Shown here: in pieces, positions 29,901-44,900 of the stretch
Position numbering within the stretch: position 1 is the first letter of the stretch
How the letters are laid out: each line of letters begins with the position of its first letter
From: Chordibacter sp038110535
GTDB taxonomy: Bacteria; Verrucomicrobiota; Verrucomicrobiia; Opitutales; Seribacteraceae
Assembly: GCA_038110535.1 (NCBI GenBank)
Contig: JAYNJW010000002.1
Coordinates: 1 to 64,000, forward strand
DNA length: 64,000 bases
Reading direction: 5' to 3'
Program-made: the position numbers and the translations under genes
The notes under the pieces: model-generated
Databases searched by the model: none
The model's input: only the letters and a program-made list of their open reading frames with translations
What the model was told of the DNA's origin: nothing

Positions 29901-32900
29901 TACAGCTTCACCCCCATCTGAGTGAATCATTGCAGAGGCTAGGCCTCCTTGAGAACTGATGTTTCGAGGGTTGATGGAGGACAAGACTGGTAGCGACTTA
30001 CTAATCACTATTTGCATGCCTTGCAGGCTTTTGCCGGCACGGTTTTGGGCCGTAATATTTAGATCAAAAACGCCCGACTCAGTAGGTAGACCATTCACTT
30101 GTAATCGTTGGGGGTCAAAAGTTAGACCTGCAGGAAGACCCGCAATGCTCAGTTCATCCACAGAACCATCAATCTCAAAAGAAAATTGATTGGGAATGTT
30201 TTCTTCAATGATGTCTTGTGCCCGGGATATTTGATCAATCTCAATGGGTAAAAGCGTATCATTATATATCCTGAAATCATCAAGGAGTCCTTTGAAATAT
30301 TTGTTGTTTGAACTGTCAGATCGTCCAAACAAGAGAGGCTCCTCATTTCCTGTATTAATATTTGAATTATTTTCGGATCCTATAAATAGTCCATTTAGGA
30401 AAACTGAAATACTGTTACCATCATAAAGATGAGCAAGATGCGTCCATTCACCCTTAATTTTTATATCATGAGTGAAGGGCAGGCTGGAACCATAGTGTTC
30501 ACTGGTAAGGGAGGAAAAGTCATTTTTCGAGATGCTGTCTATTCCCCAATATCTATCAAAACCATCATAATTTGAAAGTTCTCCATAACCATAGAGTCCA
30601 GGATTAGATTTGCTTTGTATAGGACTGGTTAAAAACCAAAAAGTAATCGTTCTGGGTTTTTTCCCGGTGATACCAATTTGATCGAAATTAGGAGCACTCC
30701 AGGCAAAAGCAGTCGTGCCATCAAATTCGATCGCCTGACCAATTTTACCAACCACGCGCAGGGCATTACCTGAAAGGTTTGCATGGTTCTCTCCCACAGT
30801 ATCATAAAGAATAAACCCATCGGTTTCATCCATGGGCCAATGGATCTGTAAATTGTCCGGTCTTGTTAGTACACTGATTTGCTTAATCATTTCCTTTGGT
30901 TTCCCAAACTTCAAATATTGAGTCTCTTGTTGAGAGAATTGAGGAGGGCGTATTTCAATGATTTGACCTGTGCCCACGCTAAGGTTTCCTTTTTCCAGAG
31001 AATTTGATGAAGCAAGCAGGATTTGACCACCTTCGGCTCTTCCATTTCCACCAAGCACACGAATCATTCCATTATTGTAGATATTTTCGGCAAATATATG
31101 AATAGTTCCACCTGAACCACCTCCCCCGGGTTTGGTGGGATCTTGATCAGATCGCCCATTACCTCCGGAGGCTGAAATTAAGGCTCCACTATCCAGAATG
31201 AAGTCGCCATCGGCAGCGATTTGCAGGGCACCACCTCCAGCACCAGAGCCTTGGAAAGAACTGCCACTTGAACCACTGCTTCCAGGGACCAAAGTCTTTC
31301 CGTCAGGGTTATAATTGTAAGTTGCACCGGTACCAGCACCTAAGTCATTTGCCTCAGTTCCTCCAGGCCCGTAACCAGGTAATGCTTCTGAGCTTCTCCC
31401 GCTCCATGGGTTGAGCACACCGAGTCCGCCATAACCAGAATCCGTCGAGGCATTTTCCCCATCGAGAATGAAATCTGTAGCGATGATAATATCCCCCCCA
31501 GCAACTGTCTGGATTGAGAGAGGTTTGTCTCCCCTGAGGATAACCTCCACCTCAGGACCAATATTTATATGAGTAAAAGTAAAGGTGCAAATTTCGTAGT
31601 TCCATGGGTCCTCGACTCCGTGCTTGAAAGATGTGGATGTGGTTACCCCTACTCCGTGGGGACCGCCTTCTACTAGGAAACAGCCTGATTTAGTATCAAA
31701 GATCAAGGTGCCTTGATCAAGATCGATAGAGGATGCATAGTAGCTGCCTCCTACATAAATAGAGCCAGGATTGCTCATCCATTCGCCGTTGACATCCACA
31801 TCACCAAGGAAGACTTCAGCCTGTGCGTGCAAGGCTACCCGACCGCCGCTCGAGCCCCGGGTTTGATTGGTGCCAGACAATTTCACGCCATCACCTGCCT
31901 TGGCCTCAATTCTTCCAAGATTTTGGATAGACTGACCATCCAAACGAATTGAACCTCCGGATCCTGATGCGGATGATCTCAGTCCATCTCCTCCATTTGC
32001 AGAGACAATCACATTGGGTTCAATAAGAAGTTTTCCAGCAGCTTTTAAGTGAATGGCTCCGCCACCCGCGCCTGATCCATCAAGACTGGAGGAACCTCCG
32101 GAGCTTCCTCCCAGTAAGTCAGAGAGGGATGGATGGCCAACTTCACTGCCTCCCCCTGAACCGTGACCACCATGCCCAGCACCATGTCCCTGTTCAGAGA
32201 TGTCTGTTGGCTTGCCCGGACCAATACCAAGTTGTTTGCCCGAGGCAACACCGTCATAGCCCCCCAGTATACCAATCCCTCCAGTTCCTGATAATTTCGA
32301 TACATCTCCACCGTCGGCCCGCAAATCTGATCCCAGGATGAAATCTCCCGAACGTGCCTCCAAAATAAGAGCATTTTCACCCTTTAGGTTGATCACTAAA
32401 CTTCCGCCCAGGCGAATTTCTTCAAATACAAAGTGACAGACTGAGTAGGACCAGACAGTTCCATCACTGTGCCTGTAAGAACGATCTTCAATCAGTCCAT
32501 AATGTTTGGTCCCGTCAGAATGTTCCATGACGCCCAAATTGGTATCTATGGTTAATGTCCCACTAAAAGTTAAGAGATTTGCCTGTTCGATCAAACGGTC
32601 AAAGCGAATACTTCCACCGGATCCAGTGACCACGCCTTCCCCCGGGTTTGCAACGAGATTATCATCACCTTCATTATTTAATGTTTGCCTGCCGCTGAGA
32701 AAAATTCTTCCCCCGGCACCACCATTGGCACCACCAGAAACATCAAGCAATGCATTTTCTGTAAGAAAAAGATCATTGGCCGAGAGTCGGATGGCACCAC
32801 CAGAACCACCTGCACTCCCGCCCGCACCATTTCCTCCAAGGGTGAGAATTTTGCTGTCAATAGTCAGGGAGCCATTGGCTTCAATCGCCAAGGCACCTCC

Positions 32901-35900
32901 ACCACTTCCGCCGGTAGCATCAACCACAAAGCCACCGCCTCCACTTCCGCCAAGCAGGCTGGAGATTTTGCCATCTCCGTAGGTCTTTCCTGAGTTTTGG
33001 GTAGGTCGGGAACCAGTACCCCCATGGCCTGCTCCTCCCGGGTAAGATGAAGAGCTTCCCCCTCCAGGTCCCTGGCCACGTTCGTTCACTGCACCCCCTG
33101 CATAGCCTCCAGGACCTGGCTTGGGCACAGTCAAGCCTCCACCGTGCTGCCCAGAAATATTTATCGTGCTGGCTAGATATGCATCTCCAGAAATATCAAT
33201 ACTCAATGCGGCATCCCCTGATACAATAATTTCCAGATCACCACTTAGGCTAAGTTGATCGAAAACAAAGTTACAGACTTTAAATGGAAAGGAATTCCCA
33301 AGGTCATCATAGTAGGTTCTTTGTGAAACCTCTCCATTCCGGGTATCTCCATTGGAATGCTCCCATGTGCCCAATGTTGTATTAATAAATAGCTTGCCTG
33401 TCTCATAACTAACCCGGTCTTCATCGGTGAACTGGTCAGTTTCTGGTGCCCAAGAATAGCCACCATCATTGGAGGCAAAGGTCCGGTAAAAGTAAGATTC
33501 ATTTGGAGACAAGCCGCTAATGTCTGCCTGGAACTTTCCATCATCCATAACCCAGAATTCAACTTCTCCCCATTGGTGACCCCAACCTTGAAACTGGGGG
33601 AGTAGCCGAACCGCTTGGGTGTCTATACCCTCCAGTGAAAATTCCACCCATTTTCCCTGCTCAACAGGTCCAACCAGTTCATCCACAGTCGAGTGTAAAT
33701 TAAAATTCAATTCATCATCCGCCGTATATACATTAATCAGTTTCAATTCATCATCACGGGCAAAGGGTTGGAAGAATAAACGCAGTTTGCTTAGTTCCCA
33801 TGAGCGCTTGAAACTGAAAGTGATTTGGGGGTCGACTCCATACCAGGCCGTCCAGGTGGAGCGCCATCCATTTTTAGGCTCCAATCCATCCACCAGTTTC
33901 GAGGCGGGGTAACTTGCCCCTTTGTCATTGGGTTCAGGGCTTGCTTTCACCAAGATTTCATCGGGTTCAAGTTTTCGTAAGCCTTTACGTATTCGTCCCA
34001 GATTTATGGTGTTTTCCCACATGTCCAAATTTGTGCCTCCGTCTGTATTTCCCCAGAGTAAGGTTATTTCGGCAGATGGTTCAGAGGGCACAGGCTTGAA
34101 ATTTCTGAATGGATGGGTGGGCAGTAAACTGGATTGCAAACCCCATTTATGCGCTAAATATCCTTCTATTTCACGGACTGCATTGGAGGGTAAAACTTCG
34201 TTGAAAATAAGAATCTCCGAGAGATTTCCCTTCCAGTGTCGGTTTCCATCCGGGTTTCTGGAGAAGTTAGACGCCCTTACCGGACCGTCTGTGGTTATAC
34301 TAATTATACTCGAAGTACCAGCGAGGTAGTCTTGAGCCAGTCCATCCTTCCATTGACCATTTTCCTGCAAGGAACCATTGATAAGATTTGTATCTGTCAG
34401 TCCCTCCAATTCTGAAAGATCGAAGTCATCTATGTTTTCGGTACTCAGTTGAAGGAACTTCCACATCGTGGAATCTCCTGTTTGAAAGCCATAATTCTGG
34501 GAATGTCCGAGCAGAAAACCGCGGTTTCCGGATACACGTTTTGCCACAATGAAAACGGAGCGAATCGAGTTGATCGGGCGGTCGAAAGTGAGGAAGTCAT
34601 TGCCATCAAATTCCACAATATTTTCGCCGTTTAAACCATTAAGCCTAAGACCAGGTTGATTCTGAGGAATTGATTGCGTGGCATGATTTCCATTCCCAGA
34701 AAGATCATATAATCCGCTTATTGGGGTAGGGGGGGAATAGGTTGGATTAAATTCTAATTTATAAGGGTGATCATCGGGTAATTTAGCAGTCAGTCCCCAC
34801 TTGTGGGCGAGGTACCCTTCAAATTTTAAACGAGTTTCTTCAGTGGCATCCTGCACCACAATTAGTTCCCCAACTTTACCGTCGAATGGAATAATATTGC
34901 CAAATGAACCGTAACCCGTGCCAATGGATGCAAAGGGATTGGTGTCCAGGGGATATTGTTCAGGATTGGATATTTCTGAAACGGTTTGCTCTGACCCATT
35001 GAAAAAGAACTTGGAGGAATTATAATCAGTTGCTTTTTCTCTGCTCCAAACCTGCAGACTGGCTACATTCGGTTCGATGGGTGAGTAATTGGCCTCTCCG
35101 CCATTAAACCTCCAGCTTGCTGGTGCTACGGAGATGATGCGTGTGTTTGCCTGACCTCCCAAATGAAAAATAGGAGCAGTGCTCATCCACTGCTCTATGC
35201 CAGGCACTCCCAGAAGATCGATTTCAGCTAACTCAATTTGCTTTGAATTATTAAACTCATCCTGGTTATCAAGAAAGGTAATCCGATAGGTGCTAAAGTT
35301 CTTATCATTTTCAAAAGCAATCAAGCGGTTTTGTCTTGGACTATCAAATTCCGGAATCAGTTCCTCGCTGATTACTGAATAGGAACCATTGGTTTCCAAT
35401 CCTTCAAGTAAGAAACTGGCTGGGTCACCCAACCGATCATCCCCACTACTGGAGGTAAAGGATACCGCGGTCACGCGCCCGGCAGTAGGAAGATCAAAAG
35501 TCAGGGTAGACTGGTTCCCATCGGGTTGGAAAAAGCTGGTCGATAAGTCCTGATCCACCACAAAGTCTGGACCTTTTGTTTCTTCATAACCAGGGGATGC
35601 ACTAATATTATTATCCTCACTGTGTAAACTTACTCGCTGAGAGTCGGTTATGGTGATGGCAAAAATGGAAAGGTCTGGATTTTTGGCCAAGCCAAACCTC
35701 GAATTAATTTCGAGCCGGTCTTTTTCCCCGTCAAAATCGATCACAGGTAGTCCATTTATAGAATTGGAAATGAGTGCGGGTCGATTTTCTAGGTTTGACT
35801 GGGAGAATTCATTTTGGTTGGCCGTATCTCTCCATTTTTTGACAAAATTCTTGTTGATAGTACTGGAGTCATTGGCATCAAACCATGCCTGCAGACTTTC

Positions 35901-38900
35901 TTCATCACTGGGTAACCAATCAGGTGGGGAACTTGCATAGGGGTGACTTGGGTCTACACTAAACATTTGCACCCAACGGTGGAAAAGATAGCCTTCTACT
36001 TTCTGTCTTTCTTCTTCGGAAAGCACTTTATCGAAGGCAATAAACTCTCCGATTTCAGCAGTGGAAAATTGACGGTTGGTACCCTGTCCACCAAACTGTA
36101 AGTATTTGGGGAAGTGTCTATCGTTTTGGGTATTTGCGGCACTTGGGTATTGGGTAACATTTCTCAGGTCCACCCAGGAGTTTGCGATGTCTTCGGAACC
36201 GTCGATATCCACGGCGACTAAATGAAACCCGTCGTCTCCTGAACTTAGTAAGACGCCATTGGGGGGATAGGGTGTTATGGATAAATTAGTCGATGAGGTT
36301 ATAGTTCTGGTTATTTCAACAGCACGACTTTGTATACGGATTCTGTCTGACGACTTAGAAATGTAGAAAACAGCTGGGAATTGGCTCGTAATCGAAGCAC
36401 CTATCCCATCAACAACATCGGCCTTAACAGTTGACGCTGCAGTAAAGTTGCAATCCGTGCCTGAAATAGTTACTCGAAAAACTTCACCTATTGATACATC
36501 CGAAGGAATGAAAATATCATGCATCTCTTGGCTGAACCGGCTGACATATTCCAAACCTTCGACTCCCAGGATTGTGTATCCGAGACGGTCAAAACCAAAC
36601 CCAAAACCCCAGTTATTTTTAGCGGATCGATCCGAAATGATAACATTATTTTTATAGGATTCATCCGTTTGGTCAGCCGCATAACGGGCAACCGCAAACA
36701 TAGTAAAATCCCCAGTGCTGGTATCCCATTCCTTCTCAGTGTATAGAGAATCTCCACCTGCTTTTTGATTAGATTTGGATTGCTGGTCTGTTTCAAGTCG
36801 AACCACTTTTAGTCCCGTTCCATAGCCATAATCAACCAAGGTTGGATGCCCCTGGGAGATCATATCGTATCCGTTGCCGCTTTTGTCCATCCACTCAGCC
36901 ACATCATGCTCGCTTAGGGTAATGTTATCGGAATCATTGGCGTCTAAATGAAAGACCACTTCCTGTACCACGCTGGGGTGCCAGGGGATAGGGGCGGGTG
37001 TATCATTGGCATCGTAATTCACTCCGTTGGCCGCACTGCTATCAAGCCATAATTGTAAACCAGGATAGTACTGGGGAGAAAATTCTCCAGGTTTGAGAAT
37101 GCCCCGGCCAGGGTTGATCAGCTGTCCTGTTAAGGAAGCGGTAGACTGGCGAAGATTGGCGGGTCCAAGGTTGACAGCGATCGGACTGCTGGTCGGTCCG
37201 GTGAAACCAACAGGAGTAACTCCCTCAAAGACAATTTCCCCAAAGCTTGGACTCTCCTCATTCCATGGATGCAAGGAAGGCAGGGGGATTCCCCACTTGT
37301 GAGCGAGGTATCCTTCGATAAGTAAACGATCCTGTTCATCCAGTTCTCCTTCAAAAAATAAAATCTCTCCGATCTGACAGTTTGAGAACTCACGTATTTG
37401 ACCAGACCTCCATGCTCCTAGATGAAGCGTGCCTGGAAGAAAATTATTATTGTGGGACCCAAACTGGCTGCCCCTGTAATAAGAACCATTTACTGCATCA
37501 TTCCAAATCCTTGCTCCTGGGTCGCTGCTTATGTCAAGACCTTGATGAAGGATTTCGAACATATGGAAATCGAGGTCCATCGCGAAGCCTTGATCCACCC
37601 AACCATTGAAGTAGTACCGTCCAATTAAACCACCATGATGTCCCATCAACCAATTCCAGTTACCTGAGGTAATAACACGCCCGTTTAAACCGCCGGTGTA
37701 GCGAGAGATGGCAAAGGCAGTATAGCCCTTTGCCTTTAGAGAAGCATCATTTTGATAAGATTCAGAGTTTTCGAGGTAATCATTTCCATCAAAATCTACC
37801 ACTGCTATTCCATTGTGACCGTCATGAACAATTTTGGGATTGTTGCTGGCGAGACTCGATGAAGGCCGGGTCAGGTCCTTAGCTTGTTCCGCATTAGAGT
37901 TGGAATTGCGTGCTTTATTTTTCCAAGAGTCCACCGGGGTGCCGGAAGGATTAATAGGTAGATCAGTCTCATTTGATGCGGATAAATCATTTGCATCAAA
38001 CCAGAGGAAAAGGGAGCCAGGTAAATCACCGGGTGTTGGTACATAATTAGTGATAGTCTCCTTGCCCGTCCACTGAGAACCAGCCAAGTTTTTCGCCATA
38101 AGGCGGATGAAATATCTTTGGTCCGCATCCAGTCCTTTCATTTGGAAAGTACCGGGTCCGAAACCTTGTTTGCCCAATTCAATCCGATATTGCCAGTCAT
38201 ACAGGTTTGTTCCTTTATCTTCGAAATCAGCAACTGCGACAATGACTGGTTCGTCCCCACCCGTTGCGGTAACATTGTAGCGGAGGGTAAGAGTGGGGGT
38301 GCTGTCGCTGATAACTTCATCCAGGGTAACAACGGGCAGTCCTGCCGTCACATTGAGGATGATCTGCTGTTCTGCGATAGATTGATTCAGGTAATAGGCT
38401 TCCAGATTTATGGTATAAGTACCAGCCTGCACCGGGGTTCCAGATAGGTTGCCGTCGGCCGGATTTATAGTCATCCCACCAGGCAGTCCTGTGGCAAGAA
38501 AAGCGACCGGACTACCGGTTGCGTCGACAAAAGTTTCAAAGTATGACTCCGCAGGTGTTACAAATACAAGATCCGATAAGAGAAAGGACTCCTCTCCCTC
38601 GATGGAACCAAAACTTGGGAAATTCGCAGTACCAGATTGGTTGTCAAAGGATGCTTTGATCCAGTCTGGTGTTCGGGTATTACTAGACAAGCGCAGTTCA
38701 TCCATGGCAAAGGGAAGTGTGCCCAGTCCAAATCTCCACGGTGCAGAACTTGGATTGGTTGGGAATGGATTTTCGGGTAGTTGCTCTTGGGCCACCCGTT
38801 CACCATTAAGGTAGATTTCAAGAGTTTGATTTCCCTCATCGACTTGACTGAACAAATGCATCCAGGAGGAGGACAGGAGAGAAGCGTTACCATCTGCCTC

Positions 38901-41900
38901 CACCACTTCGTCATTAGAAATTCGATGAGTGGCTTGGGGTGTCAGGCTTAAAAGATTCAGCTTCTCGGTCGGTCCGTCTTGAAAGAGAGATATAGAACTT
39001 ATATGGTTACTGAGATTGCCATCAAAGGTAAGGTGGAAGTACTTGATCTGATCGGGGTTGGCAGGATCCAATAGGGTCCAGTTGGGCAACAATTCATTGT
39101 CCGATTTTATCTCTATGGAGAGTTTGCTGGATACCGAACCAGTTGGAACCCCGTGTGCGAGCATGAGGTTGTAGGAATCGCCTTCATTAAGGTACACTGG
39201 TTGAGATATTGGAATATCGGAACTACAGATGGTGAAATCCGGGAAAACGCCACTTTTATTCTCATCGAGCCATAGGGAGGCATGGTCATCCTCGCCAACT
39301 GCTATTCTGAATTGATAAGAAGCAGAGACCGGTGGACTAAATCGAGTCATCAGTGCAGTCATAAAACCACTGGACCGGCTAATTCCAAGATCCATGGATT
39401 TGAAATCATCCGCAGAAAGAAAATTAAGTCCCTGGTTGTTTGGGCCATTCCTGATAATTCGTCCTCCATCGGGTTCCAGGGAGAGAAAGCTTCCAGGAGT
39501 ATTGAAGTAGGATGATTTTGGGGTTACATCATAGCCCAATCCATAAAAGGCTTCGTTAAATCTTTGCTCTGGTGTGCCATCCAGCCAGATCCATCCGGAA
39601 AATGAATATTTACCTAAAGCGAGTTTTTCCAATGAATCATTTAGGGGGGCAGTTAAGTAATGATCCGGCTGACCAAATAATTGCCTGGCCGAGCCCGCCA
39701 ATCCATTTTTCCGGGTTAATCCGTTGTTATCTGTCAAGTGATTCCGGTAAGAGGATGAATCAGAAAGGATGAGAGAATCTTCGGTCGGGCGCATGTGCCA
39801 AACACCACGATAGCCAGAACTCCAAACGCTTCCATCAAGAGAATAATCGGGAGGAAATTCTGCTAAACTTGAGTTGCCCCAGTAGGCGGTGAAAGAAGTT
39901 GAGGAATCTAGCTTGGGCACTTTTACCCACACGACTATGCGGTTTGATGCCAAGTCAAAGGTTTCAATCTCATATGGGTATTCATTTCCCGAGGGGTCAA
40001 AAAAGCGTAAATCATTACCCGTTTGTGAAGCAAACTGCCTCACATTAAATCCAGTAATGGAACCATTCATTTCAATGAGCATAGGGAAGTCCTGCAAAGG
40101 GCTTGTTCCTTGGTAGTTTGCACAACTAAACTCCATTTGCTTGGTGAATACTGCAGGATCAAAAACATTCATTTCCAGGGTTTTTGATACTTTGCCAAAA
40201 TCATTTTGGACGATGATGGTTATCTGGTATTTGCCGTCCTGAACGGGTTTTCCACTAATTTCGCCAGTTGCAATATTAATGGACAATCCCGCAGGCAGAC
40301 CAACCGCAGTGAAATTTCCTTCATCTTGTGGATATCTTTCTATGGTGCTTGAGAAATCTTTATCCACAAAGGCCTGGAGTTTTTCCGAAGAAAGAATAAT
40401 CGGTGGACCGCTCACGCTACCAAAGGTGATAAAACCAGTACTGTCAGGCTTTTGGTTGGCATAAGATGCAGCGATCTTTGGGGCTGTCTCGATTTGAGTG
40501 GACATTCTTACCTCATCCACCAGTCCCACCCAAGATTCTGAGCCATCTCTTTGGGCACCAAGCCGAAATGAATCTACAGAATAACCAAATGGCCGGCTGA
40601 CACCAAAATATTCAGTGGCCAGATTGCCGTTTAGGTAAATTCTGGATAGCCCGGAGTTCAAATCAGCTTGGAGTACCCAATAGTTCCAAACAGAAATATC
40701 AGTATTAATACTGTAATCATAGGAAATGGAATCGAGACTGCCGCTACCGGTGAAAAGTTTTATATTCCCTTCTGCGGAGGGTAACTGCACTAAAAAGTGG
40801 GTTCCCAAACTGGAATGAGCATGAAATAAAGAATAGTTTGCTAACTGCTTGTACTGGTTTAAGGACCAAAAAGAAAGGTTGAGGGAAGATTCTTCTGCAC
40901 CAAAATAGGAAGCAACGGGCAGTTGCAGGAAATCATCAACGCCATCAAGGAATAGAGCGTTTCCAATTACTCCCTTTACACTTTGATGGTCAGAGTTTTT
41001 CGCCGTTGCATGAAAGCCGGATGCGTGGTCTTCAACCTTGTATTGCGAATCACCGTCCATTCTCCAAACAGACGTGTGGTTTTTCCAGACGGTTCCATCA
41101 CTTGTGTAAGTGGGTCTTGAGGTTGTAGAAGGATTGCCCCACTTAATATAAATGGAAGTTTCCTGATCAAGGCTAGGTAGTAAAACCCAAAAAGAAGATG
41201 TTCCACCAGGATTCCATTCAATTACTTCATAAGGCAATTCACTCGAGCGATCAGCGGAGAGAAATAGAATATCACGCCCCTCCGTATCCGAAAACTGTTC
41301 ATAGTTGAAACCCTCAATGGATTCATTCAATTCAACATACAAAACAAAATCCTCAACCTGATCTTGGCCATTATATCCAGACAGATCAAGTTTGACTTCA
41401 AAAGGCCAAGAGGAAAAGTCGGTAACCTCGAATTCTATCCTTTTATTATAGGTACCTGCATCATTGAAGGCATATAATGATGATTGATAAATACCTTTGG
41501 AGGATGGTGTTCCTGAAATCGTGCCATCCTCTGTATTCAGGAATAATCCAGTGGGCAAATTATCCGCATCAAAACCAATTGCAGTCCGGTTCGTTTTGAT
41601 CGAAAAATTGGTGTCCTGATCGATAGCTAAAAAATGGGGAGAACTGAGCAGAATTTCAGGCCGGTTTTCAAAGACCGGTGGGTTCACTTTATATGGATGA
41701 TTTTCGGCAAGTGAATATTGCAGGGACCACTTGTGAGCCAAGTATCCTTCGACACTTTCGATCCTATTTGTAGCAAGGGCTTCGTCATAAAGAAGAATTT
41801 CCGCAATTTTAAATTCTCCATGCTCAATAATCCCGGACTGGTCTAGCCCTCCTATGATTAAGTCGTCCATTTGACCGGGGGAAGAATATCCCTGTTCTAG

Positions 41901-44900
41901 CATGCGGATCATCGGTGTTCCGTTGACCCGGATCAATCTTTGGTAAGGTGTTTTCGATAAGGTTAGAATATGGAACTGTTCTTTCCATTGAGAAACTGAC
42001 AGGAGCATATTTTCACCGCTTGTTCCAATAATTCCAAAGCTTGGAACTCCGGTACTATCGTTTCGTAAAACCCAGCTGCCCTCTTTCTGCCAACCCTTAC
42101 TGAACAGGGTGGTGCTGGGTGATAAATCCTTACAGTCAAGAACAAGGGCGATGGTTCCTTGCTCTTCCAAATTCAAACTTTTGGATGAACCGGAAGGGTA
42201 ATCTGCGATCCGTAGAAATTGTTCAGATCCATCAAATTTTAAGACAGATTTATTGTTTTGTGACTTATAAACCAAAGATGGACCATAACCATTTTGTGCA
42301 TGACGATTACCACCAGACTTATCTTTCCATTGATCCACAATCCCCCCAAATGGTTCATTGGTGTAGTTGCCGTCGCCATTGATATCGGAAGCATCCAGCC
42401 AGAGTAAAAGACTGGAGTCCAGCCAGGTGTCTTTAGCAAAGGCAAAATTTCCGGTGGTAAACTTGCCGATATCTTGCGACCAAGTGGATCCTGCGTCATT
42501 GGTTGCCAGAAATCTGTAGTAGTATTCCTTGCCTGCTTCCAGTCCATCCAGATCAATGGAAAATTCTCCCAAGGGCAGGGTGCCGAGCTCGATTTTGGCA
42601 TCCCATGATGTGGAGGAGGATGCATTTAATTCCACGCTTTCTCCGCCATCCTCATCTCCCCAGAACAAGGTGACCATAGGTTCCTGACCCCCAAGGTGCA
42701 TCGTCTCAGCCAAATCTCCCTCATATATTTTTGAGATTTCATCGATGCCAATGGCACGATCGTAAATTCTAAGATCGTCAATCAACCCATCAAAATATTC
42801 CAATTGTTCTGTTTTGGGGGCGTTGGGAGATCTGTTCTTGTATGGATGACTGCTTGATAATTTCGATTCCAGTTTCCACTTGTGGGCTAGGTAACCCTCA
42901 ACTTTTTCGCGATCCGAATCCAATATCGTTCCACTGACCACCATGATTTCTCCCGTTGTCCAGTCAATCCCCCAACCTGTGGTGCCGTTGTTTCCGCTCC
43001 CGTTGTTCGAGGGCCAGACAAATGCACCCATGTTGCCCAATTGGTTATCATTGGTTCTGGGACCATCATAAACTTTCGTGCCATTCATATATGCAAGCTG
43101 CTTGCCCAGTGATTTGGAATGTATCATGGTCATTACAAATTCAGTTCCGTTAGCTCCAATAGAGAAAGTAGGACGTGAGCTTTCATGCTTCCAATAGACC
43201 ACTCCATTTTGCCAAGGTAGGTGATCTGCCCAACCAAAACCAAAAGGAAAAGTACTTCTTCTCCTTGTGTCCAGTCTGGCAACCATCATCAGTGCCACAT
43301 TCTGAATCTTGCCAGCGATCACACCATTTGAAGTGGCTGGTGTCCAATCGGTTGTACCATTCTTTTTGGCCACCATGTGTTCTACATTATTGGTGCTACG
43401 CTTATCGAAGCCCAAGGCATTTAATCCGTTGATGGACTGGCCAGTGTCGGGCTTGTTGGTGACATGGCTGTGCATTTTTACAGTAGTGTCGATTTTGTTA
43501 TCCCATGTACTTACCTCATTACCACTATCGATGACAATGGTACTGGTGTCAGCGGCATCAAGCCAGAGTGTAAGACCAGGCACTTGAAGCACTTCGAAGG
43601 ATTCTGTTCCAATTCGGTTTCCTCCAAGAATGTGGTGGGTGCGCTTCAGTTTTGGTATGATGTGACCACTGGAAGAATTGAGGAATTCATTGTTGGAGAA
43701 GAAACTTGTGGCACCATCTTCCTCAACGGTGATGCATATATGTTGCCACTGATTAAGTTTCCATAAATTGGTTGAAACCGAGGACATGTTTTTAATGCCA
43801 TCTCCAGTAGTCAGGTTTCCATCATTATCCATTGAGGAAAGCCGCAGAAGATTGAATGCGTTTGTTCCTGAATGATTCCCAAAGTCAAATGGTCTGGTTC
43901 CTTCTTCGTATTTTCTTTGCTTTATCCATGCCGAGAGGGTCATCTCTCCCCCAAGCAAAAGGGAATCATTAGCATCAGGATAATCGCCATTTCCTGCATT
44001 GTAGATAGAAGCGACATCCTCATCTTCCAAGGTGATTCCATAGACCCGAAAGTCATCCAAATATCTGGCAAAGCGTTGAGTGCCCCACTGTGCATTACCA
44101 ATAGCATAGATATTATTTCCTTCAGATGCGTTGATATTTCCAACCCATGATCCGTCAATATAGACCTGTGTTGAAGATCCGTTGAAAGTGGCTGCTAGAT
44201 GTTGCCAAGAGTTTGCAGATGCTGAGGGTGGGAGATTGTAGCCAGATGATACCCAGCCCGAATGCGTGCCTATTTCATCACCATTATTGTATATCAGAAT
44301 GTGATGATTTGCACCGGACCCACGGGTCAATGTTCGCCAGCCTTGGTCATTTTCAGTATGATTGTACAGACCTTTAAACCAGGCTGATAATGAATAGTTA
44401 TTCGATTGATCATTAGGTCCAACTTCGATGGGGGAGTCAATACGTGCATACGAGCTTTGATTACTTGCTGGGATATGTAACGAAGATAAACCAAATTTCT
44501 TTTCATCAGTTGAGAAGGTTGCACCGTTTAAGAGGGTGGCAGAGGAGCCCTGAGAACCGAGGTTGTTTGCAGTTATGCCAGTTTCTTCATCGAATTGAAA
44601 CCAACCGAGCAGGTAATCTTGCTGGGTAACTCCATGGTTTTGTTCTGCACCAAGTTCGATGTAGGCAAATTCGTTTCCTTCCAGAGAAACTGCGGTTCCA
44701 AAATCGGATGAATGGGAGGGCTGCCAGGTTACACCTCCTCGTAACCATGCCACTCCCGAGTTCCCCACTTTGTCAAAGGTTTCATATCCTTGTCCCTCAT
44801 CAAAGTTCCAGTAGGCACGAAGGTTTTGATTAACCTTGGGTTTCTCGAGAGTTACTTTTTTGTCCACACCTCCAATAGATGAAATAAGTCCCCGTATATT

